From: Thermomicrobiales bacterium
GTDB lineage: Bacteria > Chloroflexota > Chloroflexia > Thermomicrobiales > UBA6265
Direction: 5' to 3'
Assembly: GCA_019637585.1 (NCBI GenBank)
Contig: JAHBVL010000001.1
Coordinates: 496,001 to 560,000, forward strand
Length of the DNA: 64,000 nucleotides
Shown: positions 43,162 to 51,812 of the stretch, in pieces
Numbering within the stretch: the stretch's first letter is position 1
Layout: every line of letters begins with the position of its first letter
The notes under the pieces: model-generated
Told to the model about the DNA's origin: nothing
Seen by the model: the letters and a program-made list of their open reading frames with translations, nothing else
The model's database searches: none
Made by a program: the position numbers and the translations under genes

Positions 43162-43456
43162 AGATCGTTCTTCGGCTTCGCTCCAGGCTGGCGCGGAAAT
43201 AGGGGTTCTCGATTGGCTGGTTCGTCAGGAGATCCACGGGTCTGTCAAAGAGTTTCTCGAGCTCTTCGGCGAAGGCCAGATAGCGCCGAGCGTAGCCCGG
43301 TGAGCGGTCGGCGAAATCAGCGATGAGATCGACGTCGCTCGACTCGGCGTCGAAGCCGCCGACGGCAGCTGATCCAAAGACCTCAAGCTTGCGAACACCG
43401 TAGCGCCGGCAAAGTTCGGCAATCTGGCTGGATTGTTCAACAATTGCTGCGAGCAT
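43130..43456 (-). CDS. mntA: MNT-domain nucleotidyltransferase antitoxin MntA
   Basis: The 108-residue protein has the minimal nucleotidyltransferase motif GSAAVGGFDAESSDVDLI (about residues 28-45; GS-x10-D-x-D), which binds ATP and two metals. It should AMPylate the HepT protein and neutralise it. I place the start at ATG 43456 with GAGG upstream; a GTG at 43471 would add 5 residues. Divergent from the flavin monooxygenase gene at 43619. Confidence 0.9.
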   Translation of the reverse strand: MLAAIVEQSSQIAELCRRYGVRKLEVFGSAAVGGFDAESSDVDLIADFADRSPGYARRYLAFAEELEKLFDRPVDLLTNQPIENPYFRASLERSRRTIYESPDREAAA

Positions 43457-43618
43457 GATAGACAACCTCACCCTTGAGAATACCTCATTGGTTCAGAACC
43501 ACTCCCACGCTTTCATGGCGACCATCGACGAACTCCGCTGGCAGGCAACATGCGTGTCAAAGTTGATAGAACAGGACGGCTAGGTATTCAGTCTTTGGAG
43601 ATAGGGGGGCAAGACTCC

Positions 43619-45073
43619 ATGACCGAACACGAGGTGGTCATCGCCGGAGGTGGGCCGACCGGGATGATGCTGGCCGCAGAGTTGGCGCTGGCCGGCATCG
43701 ACGTCGTCATCGTCGAGCGGCGCGAAACACAGGATCTCGCCGGGTCGCGGGCTGGAGGATTGCATGCCCGCACGATCGAGGTGCTCGATCAGCGCGGCAT
43801 CGCCGAACGCTTTCTCTCGGCGGGTACCATCGCCCAGGTCGCGGGGTTTGCCTGGATTCCGCTGGACATCAGCGATTTTCCCACCCGGCATCCATACGGT
43901 CTTGCACTCTGGCAGAAGGAGATCGAACGCCTGCTGGCCAGCTGGGTGGAGGAACTGCGCGTTCCGGTTGTGCGCGGTCGTGACGTGACCGGCTTCACAC
44001 AGGACGATGCGGGCGTCACGATTGAAATCTCTGCCGGTGCACCATTGCGCGCCGCCTACCTGGTCGGCTGCGATGGTGGCCGGAGTCTGGTTCGCAAAAC
44101 CGCCAGCATCGACTTTCCCGGTTGGGACGCCACAGCCAGCCACATCATCGCTGAGGTGGAGATGGCGGATGAACCGGAATGGGGTCTTCGCCGCGACGCC
44201 CACGGCATTCATTCCCTCATCAAAGCGGACGACGGCAAAACCGTGAAGGTGCTCGTCACCGAACGGCAACCCGGCCACGACGAGCCGACCCTGCGCGATC
44301 TTCGCTACGAACTCATCGCTGTTTACGGCACCGACTATGGCGTCCACAGCCCTGCCTGGATCTCCCGATTCACCGACACAAGCCGGCAAGCGGCGGCGTA
44401 TCGATCCGGTCGAATTCTGCTGGCCGGCGACGCCGCGCACGTGCACTACCCGACGGGCGGTCAGGGACTCAACATCGGTGTCCAAGATGCCGTGAACCTC
44501 GGCTGGAAACTCGCCCAGGTCGTTCGCGGCACATCACCCGAGACGCTTCTGGACACCTACCACACCGAGCGTCACCCGGTCGCCGCACGCGTGCTCCGCG
44601 ACACGATGGCCCAGGTCGCGCTCCTGCGTGTCGACGACCGCGTCGACGCCTTGCGCGAGGTCACCACTGAACTGCTTGCCACTGCCGGCGCCCGCCGGCA
44701 GCTGGCCGGGCGAATGTCCGGTCTGGAACTCCGCTACGACTTCGGCGACGGTCACCCCTTGCTTGGACGTCGCATGCCCGACCTCGATCTGCACACTGAG
44801 AACGGTCCGATGCGTGTCTACTCACTTTTGCATCGTGCCCGGCCGGTTTTCCTCGACTTCGGAAATCCGGGAGCGCTCGATATCACCCCGTGGTCCGAAC
44901 GCGTTCAGCACGTTCGAGCCAACTACGACGGTCTGTGGGAATTGCCGGTGATTGGAGAAGTCGCCGCCCCATCTGCAGTGCTGATCCGCCCCGACGGCTA
45001 CGTCGCCTGGGTCGGCGACGGATCCCATGCCGGTCCGCACGATACCCTCACCACATGGTTCGGCGCGCCCTGA
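43619..45073 (+). CDS. FAD-dependent aromatic monooxygenase, rifampicin-monooxygenase (Rox)-like
   Basis: The 484-residue cytosolic flavoprotein has the FAD-binding GGGPTGMMLAAELALAGIDV (about 9-28), the DG motif VGCDGGRSLVRK (about 159-170) and the GD motif ILLAGDAAHVHYPTGGQGLN (about 266-285). The C-terminal thioredoxin-like domain ends in VLIRPDGYVAWVGDGS. Several segments (RYDFGDGHPLLGRRMPD, HYPTGGQGLNIGVQDAVNLG) strongly recall Rox enzymes that hydroxylate rifamycins, but many other aromatic hydroxylases share them. The start ATG 43619 is chosen over an upstream frame start at 43550. About 10 kb away lies a split RPH-like pair, so an aromatic antibiotic is a possible shared substrate. 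Confidence 0.85.
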   Translation: MTEHEVVIAGGGPTGMMLAAELALAGIDVVIVERRETQDLAGSRAGGLHARTIEVLDQRGIAERFLSAGTIAQVAGFAWIPLDISDFPTRHPYGLALWQKEIERLLASWVEELRVPVVRGRDVTGFTQDDAGVTIEISAGAPLRAAYLVGCDGGRSLVRKTASIDFPGWDATASHIIAEVEMADEPEWGLRRDAHGIHSLIKADDGKTVKVLVTERQPGHDEPTLRDLRYELIAVYGTDYGVHSPAWISRFTDTSRQAAAYRSGRILLAGDAAHVHYPTGGQGLNIGVQDAVNLGWKLAQVVRGTSPETLLDTYHTERHPVAARVLRDTMAQVALLRVDDRVDALREVTTELLATAGARRQLAGRMSGLELRYDFGDGHPLLGRRMPDLDLHTENGPMRVYSLLHRARPVFLDFGNPGALDITPWSERVQHVRANYDGLWELPVIGEVAAPSAVLIRPDGYVAWVGDGSHAGPHDTLTTWFGAP

Positions 45074-45230
45074 CGCATCGGGCCGGCTCGGTCAGCGAAT
45101 GCATTCGAATCCGAAAGAGCATCGAGTCTGGACATTGTGACGGGCTTCATCAACAATAGACCTATTACAGTCCGGAACGACCTCTTTCGACCTGAGTGAA
45201 TCGAAAAGCGCACATGATTAAGAGCATCCA

Positions 45231-45542
45231 ATGACACAAACGATGAAGATCTCCGAGGTGAAGACTCATCTCAACGCCCTTGTCAATCGCGTCTACCGCG
45301 ATGAGACGCGCGTCCTCGTGGAGAAGAGCGGTATTCCCGTCGCTGCTCTCGTATCGACTGCGGACCTCGCCCGCCTTGACCGCCTCGATCGCGAGCGCGA
45401 CGAGCGGTTCAGCGTGCTCGACGAACTACAGGCTGCCTTTGCCGACGAGGACCCGGGGAGGACCGAGCGGGAAACCAATCGCATCACCTCCGAGATTCGG
45501 GCCGAGGGCCGCAGTAGCAGAGAAGCAACCATAGAACGATGA
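45231..45542 (+). CDS. Phd/YefM-type antitoxin
   Basis: The 103-residue protein starts MKISEVKTHLNALVNRVYRD with a Phd-like DNA-binding fold (VLVEKSGIPVAALVSTADLA) and a long, charged tail for toxin binding. It overlaps the PIN toxin gene by 4 bp (45539-45542). The 45074-45230 stretch before it has no other gene. Confidence 0.88.
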   Translation: MTQTMKISEVKTHLNALVNRVYRDETRVLVEKSGIPVAALVSTADLARLDRLDRERDERFSVLDELQAAFADEDPGRTERETNRITSEIRAEGRSSREATIER

Positions 45543-45985
45543 CTCGAGTCGTGCTCGACGCGAACGTTCTCGCTCCAGCGTTCGTCAATCCCACCGCGTC
45601 TGCCGGTCGGCTGTTGCGACTGTGGAGAATAGGCACGTTTTCGCTGGTAACGTCAGCGCCGATCCTAGCCGAGTTGCACCGTACGTACCAGGACGCCTAC
45701 TATGCCCGCCGGCTTTCTCCCGAGCTCATTGAGGCAGCCCTCGCGCTTCTCGAGTCTGAAGCGGTCACTGTAGAGATCAGCGTGCAAGTCCTGGGCGTGG
45801 CCTCCCACCCCGAAGACGATCTGGTTCTCGCCACTGCAGCTAGCGCGAACGCCGACTATCTCGGCACCCGCGACCGGCAACTTCTCAAACTGGGTTCTTT
45901 TCGGGGAACGCAGATCGTTCATCCAGCGGACCTGGCAAGAATCCTCGACTCTACGGAAGACGATCCCTACCGTCACCGTTCCTGA
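45539..45985 (+). CDS. PIN-domain toxin (VapC-like)
   Basis: The 148-residue protein shows PIN motifs: VVLDANVLAPAFVNP with the first Asp, SAPILAELHRTY with the Glu, and HPEDDLVLATA plus LGTRDRQLLKL with the C-terminal acids. It belongs to the PIN group often annotated as putative toxin PhoH-free PIN_3. Expressed from the antitoxin promoter through the overlap. Confidence 0.88.
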   Translation: MTRVVLDANVLAPAFVNPTASAGRLLRLWRIGTFSLVTSAPILAELHRTYQDAYYARRLSPELIEAALALLESEAVTVEISVQVLGVASHPEDDLVLATAASANADYLGTRDRQLLKLGSFRGTQIVHPADLARILDSTEDDPYRHRS

Positions 45986-46046
45986 TGCAACTGATGGGTG
46001 ACGAAGGTCGACGCCAGCGAGGTATTTGGCGACTGCAGGAACTACG

Positions 46047-47261
46047 ATGAAATCTCAAGACGCATACGACATCGTCATCGCCGGTGGTGGCATTGCCGGG
46101 TCGCTGTTTGCGGGAGTGATGGCCAGGGCGGGGGTTGGCGTCTTCCTTATAGAAAAGGAAGCGCGATTTCGCGACCGCATCCGCGGTGAGTCGATTTTTC
46201 CCTGGGGTGTGGCGGAGGTCATGCGTTTGGGGGTGCGGGAGGTGTTCGACCGGGCGGGAGCAGTGGAAATCGTCGGACTCCGCTCGTTCGAGGATCGCCA
46301 GCCGGCCGATCCCTACTACTGGGCTCCCGATTCGATCGACAGTCTTCCCATGCTCGGCTTCGAACACCCCCGGCTCCAGGAGGCCGCGATCGCATGGGCC
46401 GCCGAACAGGGCGCAACCGTTGCTCGCCCCGCCAAGGTGACCGATATCGATCGGGATGGTCAGCACCAGACCGCCCGGATCCAGTCCAGGGATGAGCAGA
46501 TGACGACGCGTGCCCGTCTGATCGTGGGAGCGGACGGAAAGACGGGCGCCAGCCGCCGCTGGACGGGCGGGTCGAGCCGATCCGACCCGAAACATCACCT
46601 GCTCGGGGGTGTGCTGGTCGGCGGTATCGATTGGCCGGAGCGATTCGTCGATATGGTCTCCAACCCCGGTCGGGTGAATTACTGGTTTCCCGTAAGCACG
46701 GATCGTACCCGCATCTTCCTCGCTCTCACACCCGAGCAGCACGCGGAAACGGCCATCGCTTCGTCGTTCGAGCGATTCATGGCGCTGGTTGGTGAGGAAG
46801 CGTCAGCAGATCGCTTTGCCATGGTCGAGCAAGCAGGGCCGCTTGGGTTTTTCCCCAATCAATGCACCTGGGCGACGCAGCTGGCCGGCCCCGGGGTGGT
46901 GCTGATCGGCGACGCCGCTGGGTCGCTCGATCCGACGCAGGGGCACGGCACCTCCCATTTGATGCGGGACATCCGGGTTCTCAGCGATATGCTCACAACC
47001 GAGTCGCATTGGCCGCGCGCGCTCGAGATCTATGCCCGGCAGCGACAGGAAACCTACGATGTGCTGCGGGCGTTCGATCGCTGGATGGTGGCGATGCGTC
47101 CGGCGACGGGGGACGAGGCTGCTCGTCTGAGAGAAGGACATCTGCGTGCCATCGATGCCGACCCGGCGCTGGGGGGCTGGCGGATGCTGTCGTCGCGAGG
47201 TCCGGACGGACTGCGAGCCGACGAAGCATCGCGGCGGCACTTTTTCGGTGACGCTCGTTGA
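46047..47261 (+). CDS. FAD-dependent oxidoreductase / monooxygenase
   Basis: The 404-residue protein has the N-terminal dinucleotide fold DIVIAGGGIAGSLFAGVMAR (about 7-26), the RGESIFPWGVAEVM segment seen in geranylgeranyl-reductase/halogenase-like flavoproteins, a DG motif (LIVGADGKTGASRR) and a GD motif (VVLIGDAAGSLDPTQGHGTS). It lacks a clear C-terminal substrate domain. ATG 46047 with AGGAA upstream is preferred over 46026. Substrate unknown; it lies between a PIN module and small non-coding hairpins. Confidence 0.85.
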   Translation: MKSQDAYDIVIAGGGIAGSLFAGVMARAGVGVFLIEKEARFRDRIRGESIFPWGVAEVMRLGVREVFDRAGAVEIVGLRSFEDRQPADPYYWAPDSIDSLPMLGFEHPRLQEAAIAWAAEQGATVARPAKVTDIDRDGQHQTARIQSRDEQMTTRARLIVGADGKTGASRRWTGGSSRSDPKHHLLGGVLVGGIDWPERFVDMVSNPGRVNYWFPVSTDRTRIFLALTPEQHAETAIASSFERFMALVGEEASADRFAMVEQAGPLGFFPNQCTWATQLAGPGVVLIGDAAGSLDPTQGHGTSHLMRDIRVLSDMLTTESHWPRALEIYARQRQETYDVLRAFDRWMVAMRPATGDEAARLREGHLRAIDADPALGGWRMLSSRGPDGLRADEASRRHFFGDAR

Positions 47262-47340
47262 ACGAGAAGAGGCGGAACGGCGAGAGAAACTCGAGGTTCC
47301 GCATCGCCGTTCCGCTTCGACGTCGCCGGACTCTCAGAGG

Positions 47341-47402
47341 CGACGATTCGGGGGCTCGCAAGCGCCCCTCCGAATACGCGCTCGCAAGTCCCCGAATCGT
47401 CG
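47341..47402. terminator. Inverted repeat after the FAD oxidoreductase gene
   Basis: CGACGATTCGGGG (47341-47353) and CCCCGAATCGTCG (47390-47402) are perfect 13-bp arms enclosing 36 bases. The interior contains a direct repeat of GCTCGCAAG. It may be a terminator or a mobile-element scar. Confidence 0.45.
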
Positions 47403-47564
47403 CTCCCGGGTCTGGTGAGGAGAGGATTGGCATCAGCCAAGCGCCGGCTCGTCCTGTTCCTCCACCCGCCAGACGGGCGACAACAGAGGGAAAAGCAAGA
47501 AGCGTGCCGGGGGTAAGAGCGGTGCATCTTACACAAGCAGGATGCGTGCGTTGTGCATAAAGAA

Positions 47565-47597
47565 CTTCCGGACGGTGTGGCTGACACCGTCCGGAAG
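47565..47597 (-). terminator. Strong terminator hairpin
   Basis: CTTCCGGACGGTGT and its perfect complement are separated by 5 bases, and on the minus strand the stem is followed by TTCTTTATG. It lies 29 bp beyond the stop of the small minus-strand gene at 47626, which makes it that gene's terminator. Confidence 0.75.
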
Positions 47598-47625
47598 CGA
47601 GGGAGAGGAGAAATGTGAGTTCAGC

Positions 47626-47811
47626 TTATTGCCACTCCGCGTCTTCCCAGCTGAAACCCTCTTCGAAGAGGGCGTTGGGCCGCGTGCTGAGAATGAGCGC
47701 GGGAGAGGCGGGCGCCGTTTCTGGTTTGGGCCAGACGACAAAAAGTGCAACCTTGTCCGAATCGATGGTTCGTGTTTCCAGTGCGCTGCTGGCTTCTGCT
47801 ACGGCAATCAT
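47626..47811 (-). CDS. Small protein of unknown function (61 aa)
   Basis: ATG 47811 has GAAGGGAC about 8 bases upstream and the frame ends 29 bp before a strong terminator hairpin, so this is likely a real gene. The product starts MIAVAEASSALETRTI, has a hydrophobic KVALFVVWP strand, a Pro/Ala-rich middle, and an acidic aromatic end (FEEGFSWEDAEWQ). No family is recognised. The size and distinct tail would fit a peptide precursor or small regulatory protein, but no processing enzyme is adjacent. A longer frame to 47877 lacks a ribosome site. Confidence 0.5.
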   Translation of the reverse strand: MIAVAEASSALETRTIDSDKVALFVVWPKPETAPASPALILSTRPNALFEEGFSWEDAEWQ

Positions 47812-48086
47812 CGTTGATAGTCCCTTCGTTTCATTAATGCGTATTCCATTCATTGCGACACAGGCCGTCGCCGCCAATCCGCTATTCGGTCAGACTGCGC
47901 ATGGCGCCCGCATGAGCGCTGCCTGGCCAGTGGCGATGTGCGGCTTCTTCTTACGTCCCGCACTTCACTGTCATCATCATAGGGTGCTGTGCGAGGTCCG
48001 CCATGTAGACAATCACGTATTTCCAGATGAGACTGGTCGATCATCATCTGTCAATGTGCGTACGTCACCTGAAGGGAAGTGCTGCA

Positions 48087-48671
48087 ATGAATGAGTATGT
48101 GGTGCCGGGACTCGACGGCCGCCCGAAGTGCCGCTGGTGCGCCGGCGATGAGCTCTACGAGCGATACCACGACGATGAATGGGGATTTCCCATTCACGAC
48201 GATCAAACGATGTTCGGTCTGCTGATGCTGGAGGGATTCCAGGCTGGACTCTCCTGGATCACGATTCTGCGCAAGCGCGAGAACTTCGCCAAGGCGTTCG
48301 ACAATTGGGATCCGGAGCGAATTGCCCGCTACGGTCCAGACGACATCGCCCGTTTGATGAACGACGCCGGCATCATCCGCAACCGGCTCAAGGTCGAAGG
48401 CGCGGTGAAAAACGCCAATGCCTATCTTCGCCTGCAACAGGAAGAAGGCTCGTTCAGCGACTATCTCTGGAGTTTCGTCGGAGGTGCGCCGATCGTGGTC
48501 CGGCCGAGGGACGAGAGCGATTTCCGGGCCACCAGTCCGGAATCAGACGCCATGTCCAAAGCGCTGAAGAAGCGCGGGTTCACCTTTGTGGGAAGCACGA
48601 TCTGCTACGCGCACATGCAATCGGCGGGGATGGTCGACGATCATCTGGTGGGTTGCTGGAGGACCGTGTGA
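48087..48671 (+). CDS. tag: DNA-3-methyladenine glycosylase I (Tag)
   Basis: The 194-residue protein is Tag: CRWCAGDELYERYHDDEWGF carries the first zinc ligands, GLSWITILRKRENF and NDAGIIRNRLKVEGAVKNA are family motifs, and the C-terminal DHLVGCW gives the last His and Cys. It removes 3-methyladenine from alkylated DNA. ATG 48087 has AAGGGAAG; the frame open from 48027 is not used. It overlaps the next gene (GTG 48668 within its end), so the two form an operon. Confidence 0.95.
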   Translation: MNEYVVPGLDGRPKCRWCAGDELYERYHDDEWGFPIHDDQTMFGLLMLEGFQAGLSWITILRKRENFAKAFDNWDPERIARYGPDDIARLMNDAGIIRNRLKVEGAVKNANAYLRLQQEEGSFSDYLWSFVGGAPIVVRPRDESDFRATSPESDAMSKALKKRGFTFVGSTICYAHMQSAGMVDDHLVGCWRTV

Positions 48672-49777
48672 GAAACGCCTGCATCGCCATCACCATCGAC
48701 GATCAGCAATGGTCGACGATCTATGGTCTCCATCACGTCTCCGCCGCGGCGGCTTTGCGCGATCTGGGAGTCGACAGCGTTGTCGTCCGGGCGCCATCAC
48801 CAGTGAGATCGGCCTCGAATCCGCGGGACGTTCTTGCCGACCGGCCATGGGTCGAATCACTTCAGAACGCCGGGCTTCGCGTCTTTGTGGCGATCGATCT
48901 GTTCGACGACCGAGCGCTGCTCGAGCGATTCCCCGACGCTCGCCCGGTCAATGCGCTGGGAGAGCAAAGCTGGGCGCCGCCACTCGATGGCGCCATCTGC
49001 CCCACCCACGACGGCGTGATCGAGCTCCTCTCTGCCCATGTCGCCACCCTCCTCGATGTCCTCGCTCCGGACGGCGTCACGCTCCGATCAGCCCACTTTC
49101 CCGGATTCTGGCCCGACTGGACCATCGAACCCGACTATCCCTTCTCGGGCGAAGACCAATGGTGCTTCTGCGATCGCTGCCGGGCCGCATTCGCCGCGGA
49201 TGCCGGGATCACCCTTTCCGGCGTCAGCATCGGCAGCGACGCTGCGGGGATTCTGGCGCTCCACCGGCAGCCCTGGCTGATCTGGCGGGCGCGGCGGTTG
49301 ACGCTGGCGATCGACCGGGTGTTGACCGCTTCCGGGGCGCGAAGCCGTGGAATCGAAACGATGCTGGCCACCCTCCCCTTCGTTGCGGCTGATTTCGGCG
49401 GCATCGATGTGCGGAGGACGATCGGCGGACAGGATCTGGCCATGCTGGCCGGCGCCATCGACACCTTCGAGCTGGTCACCGAAATGCAGGTGCTCAACCG
49501 GCATCCTGTCTGGCTTGGTCAGGTTGTGAGAGAAGCGATTCGTCAGCTACCGGGATCCCGATCGGTGCTCTGCGCGTTGCAGATCAGCCCTCACCATCAG
49601 GGACGCAATCGGGCCAGCCAGATCGACGTCGGCGATCTGTCGGTGACAGCCGATGCCATTCGTCAGGCGGGCGCCGACGGTCTGGTGCTCTCCAGCTGGA
49701 CTGATCTCCTCGCCGACCAATTTGCGGGCGGGCGCAAAACGGCGCTGGTGCGGGAAATCATTGCAGCCTGGTCCTGA
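48668..49777 (+). CDS. Glycosyl-hydrolase-like TIM-barrel protein with Cys-rich motif
   Basis: The 369-residue protein begins at GTG 48668 overlapping the Tag stop. It is rich in patterns of TIM-barrel glycosyl hydrolase-like proteins (LRSAHFPGFWPDWTIEPDYP with acidic ends, RTIGGQDLAMLAGAIDTFEL) and contains CFCDRCRAAFAADAGI, a metal-binding-like Cys cluster common in hypothetical sugar hydrolases of this kind. The active residues are not certain. Its coupling to a DNA repair gene is unusual and may reflect only overlap. Confidence 0.6.
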   Translation: MRNACIAITIDDQQWSTIYGLHHVSAAAALRDLGVDSVVVRAPSPVRSASNPRDVLADRPWVESLQNAGLRVFVAIDLFDDRALLERFPDARPVNALGEQSWAPPLDGAICPTHDGVIELLSAHVATLLDVLAPDGVTLRSAHFPGFWPDWTIEPDYPFSGEDQWCFCDRCRAAFAADAGITLSGVSIGSDAAGILALHRQPWLIWRARRLTLAIDRVLTASGARSRGIETMLATLPFVAADFGGIDVRRTIGGQDLAMLAGAIDTFELVTEMQVLNRHPVWLGQVVREAIRQLPGSRSVLCALQISPHHQGRNRASQIDVGDLSVTADAIRQAGADGLVLSSWTDLLADQFAGGRKTALVREIIAAWS

Positions 49778-49816
49778 CCAACACTGCCCGCATGTTTTCC
49801 CGTCGAGCAGCGGCGA

Positions 49817-50317
49817 TCAGGAAACGCCCCGATCCCGGACGACGGCAATCCCTTCGCGAATCTGACCCAGATGAAACATGCTGTGGGCCACCAGCCCAAC
49901 TGCGCCGCCGATGGTCTCTTCATTCCAGTCGTCAAATCCGGCTGCCAGCGATATGACCTCGTCATATGCGCGGCGCAGGCCGGCAATCAACGCCTGCCAT
50001 TCCGCATCATCCACTGCGCCGATCTGCCAGGAGCTGTTCCAATCGAGCTTCTTGTATTCGCCAGTGCGGACGGTATCCAGAATGGCGTCGATATAGAACC
50101 GGGTGTGATTCACCTGCGCCGCGATGTTCGTTCCATTCGACGAAACGGGAGCGGACGCTTCCGCGGCCGAAATGCCGTCCAGTGTGGCAAAGAAATGCTC
50201 GTCGGGATCGAGCATATACCCGTGGTGCTTCTCGAAACACTCTTCGAGTGCCAGTTTGAGCGTCGAACGGAGCGCATTGACGATCGACTCGACGGTGACG
50301 GGCGTTGTCGCGGACAT
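49817..50317 (-). CDS. DinB-like family protein
   Basis: The 166-residue protein is a four-helix bundle of the DinB superfamily with a His in VNHTRFYIDAIL and the final AHSMFHLGQIRE motif. ATG 50317 is preceded by AGGAG. Function unknown; some relatives are thiol-dependent transferases. It is not closely related to the protein at 6986-7492, judging by the motifs. Confidence 0.75.
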   Translation of the reverse strand: MSATTPVTVESIVNALRSTLKLALEECFEKHHGYMLDPDEHFFATLDGISAAEASAPVSSNGTNIAAQVNHTRFYIDAILDTVRTGEYKKLDWNSSWQIGAVDDAEWQALIAGLRRAYDEVISLAAGFDDWNEETIGGAVGLVAHSMFHLGQIREGIAVVRDRGVS

Positions 50318-50406
50318 GGAAAACTCCTCAGGTAAGCCGGCGCCGATGCCGGTGGAACCGGCATGGGTACAACGCCTGATCTACACCTGCTGTGAGAAGG
50401 AGCGTG

Positions 50407-50679
50407 CTATCCGGCCAATGCGACACCGCACCCAAACGCAACGCCATTCGACGCCGTCCATCGCTTCAGCGCGTCGAGGTCGTCGTCGTCGATCAGGAAG
50501 CGGGAGTCGCATGTGGGACAAACAACTGCGACGATGCAGTCGTTGCGGCTTTCGCACCATTCGATCAGATCGCCATAGGCATGGCATTCACCCTCGCAGA
50601 GGTGGCGAACGATCGATGCGAGTGCGGGCGACATCTCGGCCATGACCTCGCCATCGAGTGAAAGAGTTGGATTGGACAT
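50407..50679 (-). CDS. Small cysteine-containing protein of unknown function
   Basis: The 90-residue protein has seven Cys residues, including VCPTCDSRF, LCEGEC and WCESRNDC, which could bind zinc. Start ATG 50679 follows GGGGGAA. A single folded domain is plausible. No family is recognised; it stands alone in a short gap between the DinB-like and cupin genes. Confidence 0.5.
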   Translation of the reverse strand: MSNPTLSLDGEVMAEMSPALASIVRHLCEGECHAYGDLIEWCESRNDCIVAVVCPTCDSRFLIDDDDLDALKRWTASNGVAFGCGVALAG

Positions 50680-50883
50680 AGCGATTCCCCCCGTTCATCG
50701 CGGCGACGCAGATGCACATAACGGGGCGGAGGGAGAGGCTAAGCATACCTGCCAGGCGGACGGAGTTCAACCATCGATGCGTACCCCTCACCATGTATGG
50801 CACTTTCACGCCTGGCGTGAGAGTCGTCTTCCACACTGGTGGTACGCTCCATTCATCCATTCGGTGATCGTCGAGGGGTGGGC

Positions 50884-51279
50884 ATGCCGAAGCACACCGA
50901 ACTGTTCCAGACCAAACCACTCCCGGCCGAGGTCGACGCACTTGCGCCCGACACATCGGAAATTCGCGTGCTGCTCGCCACACAAACCGGCAGCATGGCG
51001 CACGGGACGTTGCCACCGGGAGGCGTCTCGCTCGCGGTCAGGCATCAGACGGTGGAGGAAATCTGGTACATCCTGGGCGGCGAGGCCGATATCTGGCGAA
51101 GACAGGGTGACCGCGAAGAGGTGATCCGGGCTCGGGCGGGAACATCGCTCACGATTCCGCTCGGTGTCGAGTTCCAGTTCAGAACAGTCGGCGAAGAGCC
51201 ATTCCGCTTTGTCATGGTCACCATGCCACCCTGGCCCGGAAACGACGAATGCGTCCTGGTGGAGGGCTTTTGGCGATGA
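50884..51279 (+). CDS. Cupin-domain protein
   Basis: The 131-residue protein is a single cupin: GGVSLAVRHQTVEEIWYILG holds the first motif with a His and Glu, and the second half around IPLGVEFQFRTV the second, with the usual final His replaced by Gln or absent. The start ATG 50884 has GAGGGG nearby. Its stop overlaps the start of the RAYT gene (ATGA at 51276-51279), so the two are co-transcribed, although the connection is likely accidental. Confidence 0.85.
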   Translation: MPKHTELFQTKPLPAEVDALAPDTSEIRVLLATQTGSMAHGTLPPGGVSLAVRHQTVEEIWYILGGEADIWRRQGDREEVIRARAGTSLTIPLGVEFQFRTVGEEPFRFVMVTMPPWPGNDECVLVEGFWR

Positions 51280-51812
51280 GTGTCTCGGACAAGCCGAAGC
51301 GGCGGAAATCGATTCGCTTGCCGGCTTTCGACTACTCTGGCAACGCCACATACTTCCTCACACTCTGCACTATCGATCGGTTGCCAATCTTTGGAGATGT
51401 GAGCGATGGCGCTATGGTACTCAGCCCCATTGGCGCCATGGCATGGGAGGAATTGGCCGATTCGGAGCTGATTCGACCAGAGATAGAGCTCCATCACTCT
51501 GTAGTGATGCCAAACCACGTTCATATCCTCCTGACGATCGCGCCAGTCGAGACACCGCCGGCTCAGACTGGACCTCCCATGCGCCATCGACCTCCGAAAT
51601 CACTTGGGTCATTCGTTGCCGGGTACAAATCTGCCGTTACGTCTCGAGTGAAGAAAGAAGTCGACGACTCTGCCTCGACGGTCTGGCAGCGAAACTACTA
51701 CGAACATGTCGTCAGAAATCCACAGTCCTTTGCCCGCATCTGGGAATACATTGAAAACAACCCTCTCCTCTGGGACCAGGATAGGGAGAATCCGATCAGT
51801 CACCGGCTGTAG
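51276..51812 (+). CDS. REP-associated tyrosine transposase (RAYT, Y1_Tnp / IS200-like)
   Basis: The 178-residue protein has the HUH motif HSVVMPNHVHILLT (His-x-His, about residues 69-82) and a downstream Tyr in the YYEHVVRNPQSFARIWEYIE helix, typical of RAYT proteins, which cut and join single-stranded DNA at REP sequences. It has the N-terminal RRKSIRLPAFDYSG and the YFLTLCT first strand. The stop codon TAG is at 51810-51812, which is part of the GTAG head of the adjoining REP pair. Domestication, rather than active jumping as an IS, is the usual state of this family. Confidence 0.92.
   Translation: MSVSDKPKRRKSIRLPAFDYSGNATYFLTLCTIDRLPIFGDVSDGAMVLSPIGAMAWEELADSELIRPEIELHHSVVMPNHVHILLTIAPVETPPAQTGPPMRHRPPKSLGSFVAGYKSAVTSRVKKEVDDSASTVWQRNYYEHVVRNPQSFARIWEYIENNPLLWDQDRENPISHRL

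Noticed and set aside
48179-49777. 532-codon frame beginning inside tag
   Set aside because: The first 163 residues are an out-of-frame reading of tag. The real gene begins at GTG 48668.
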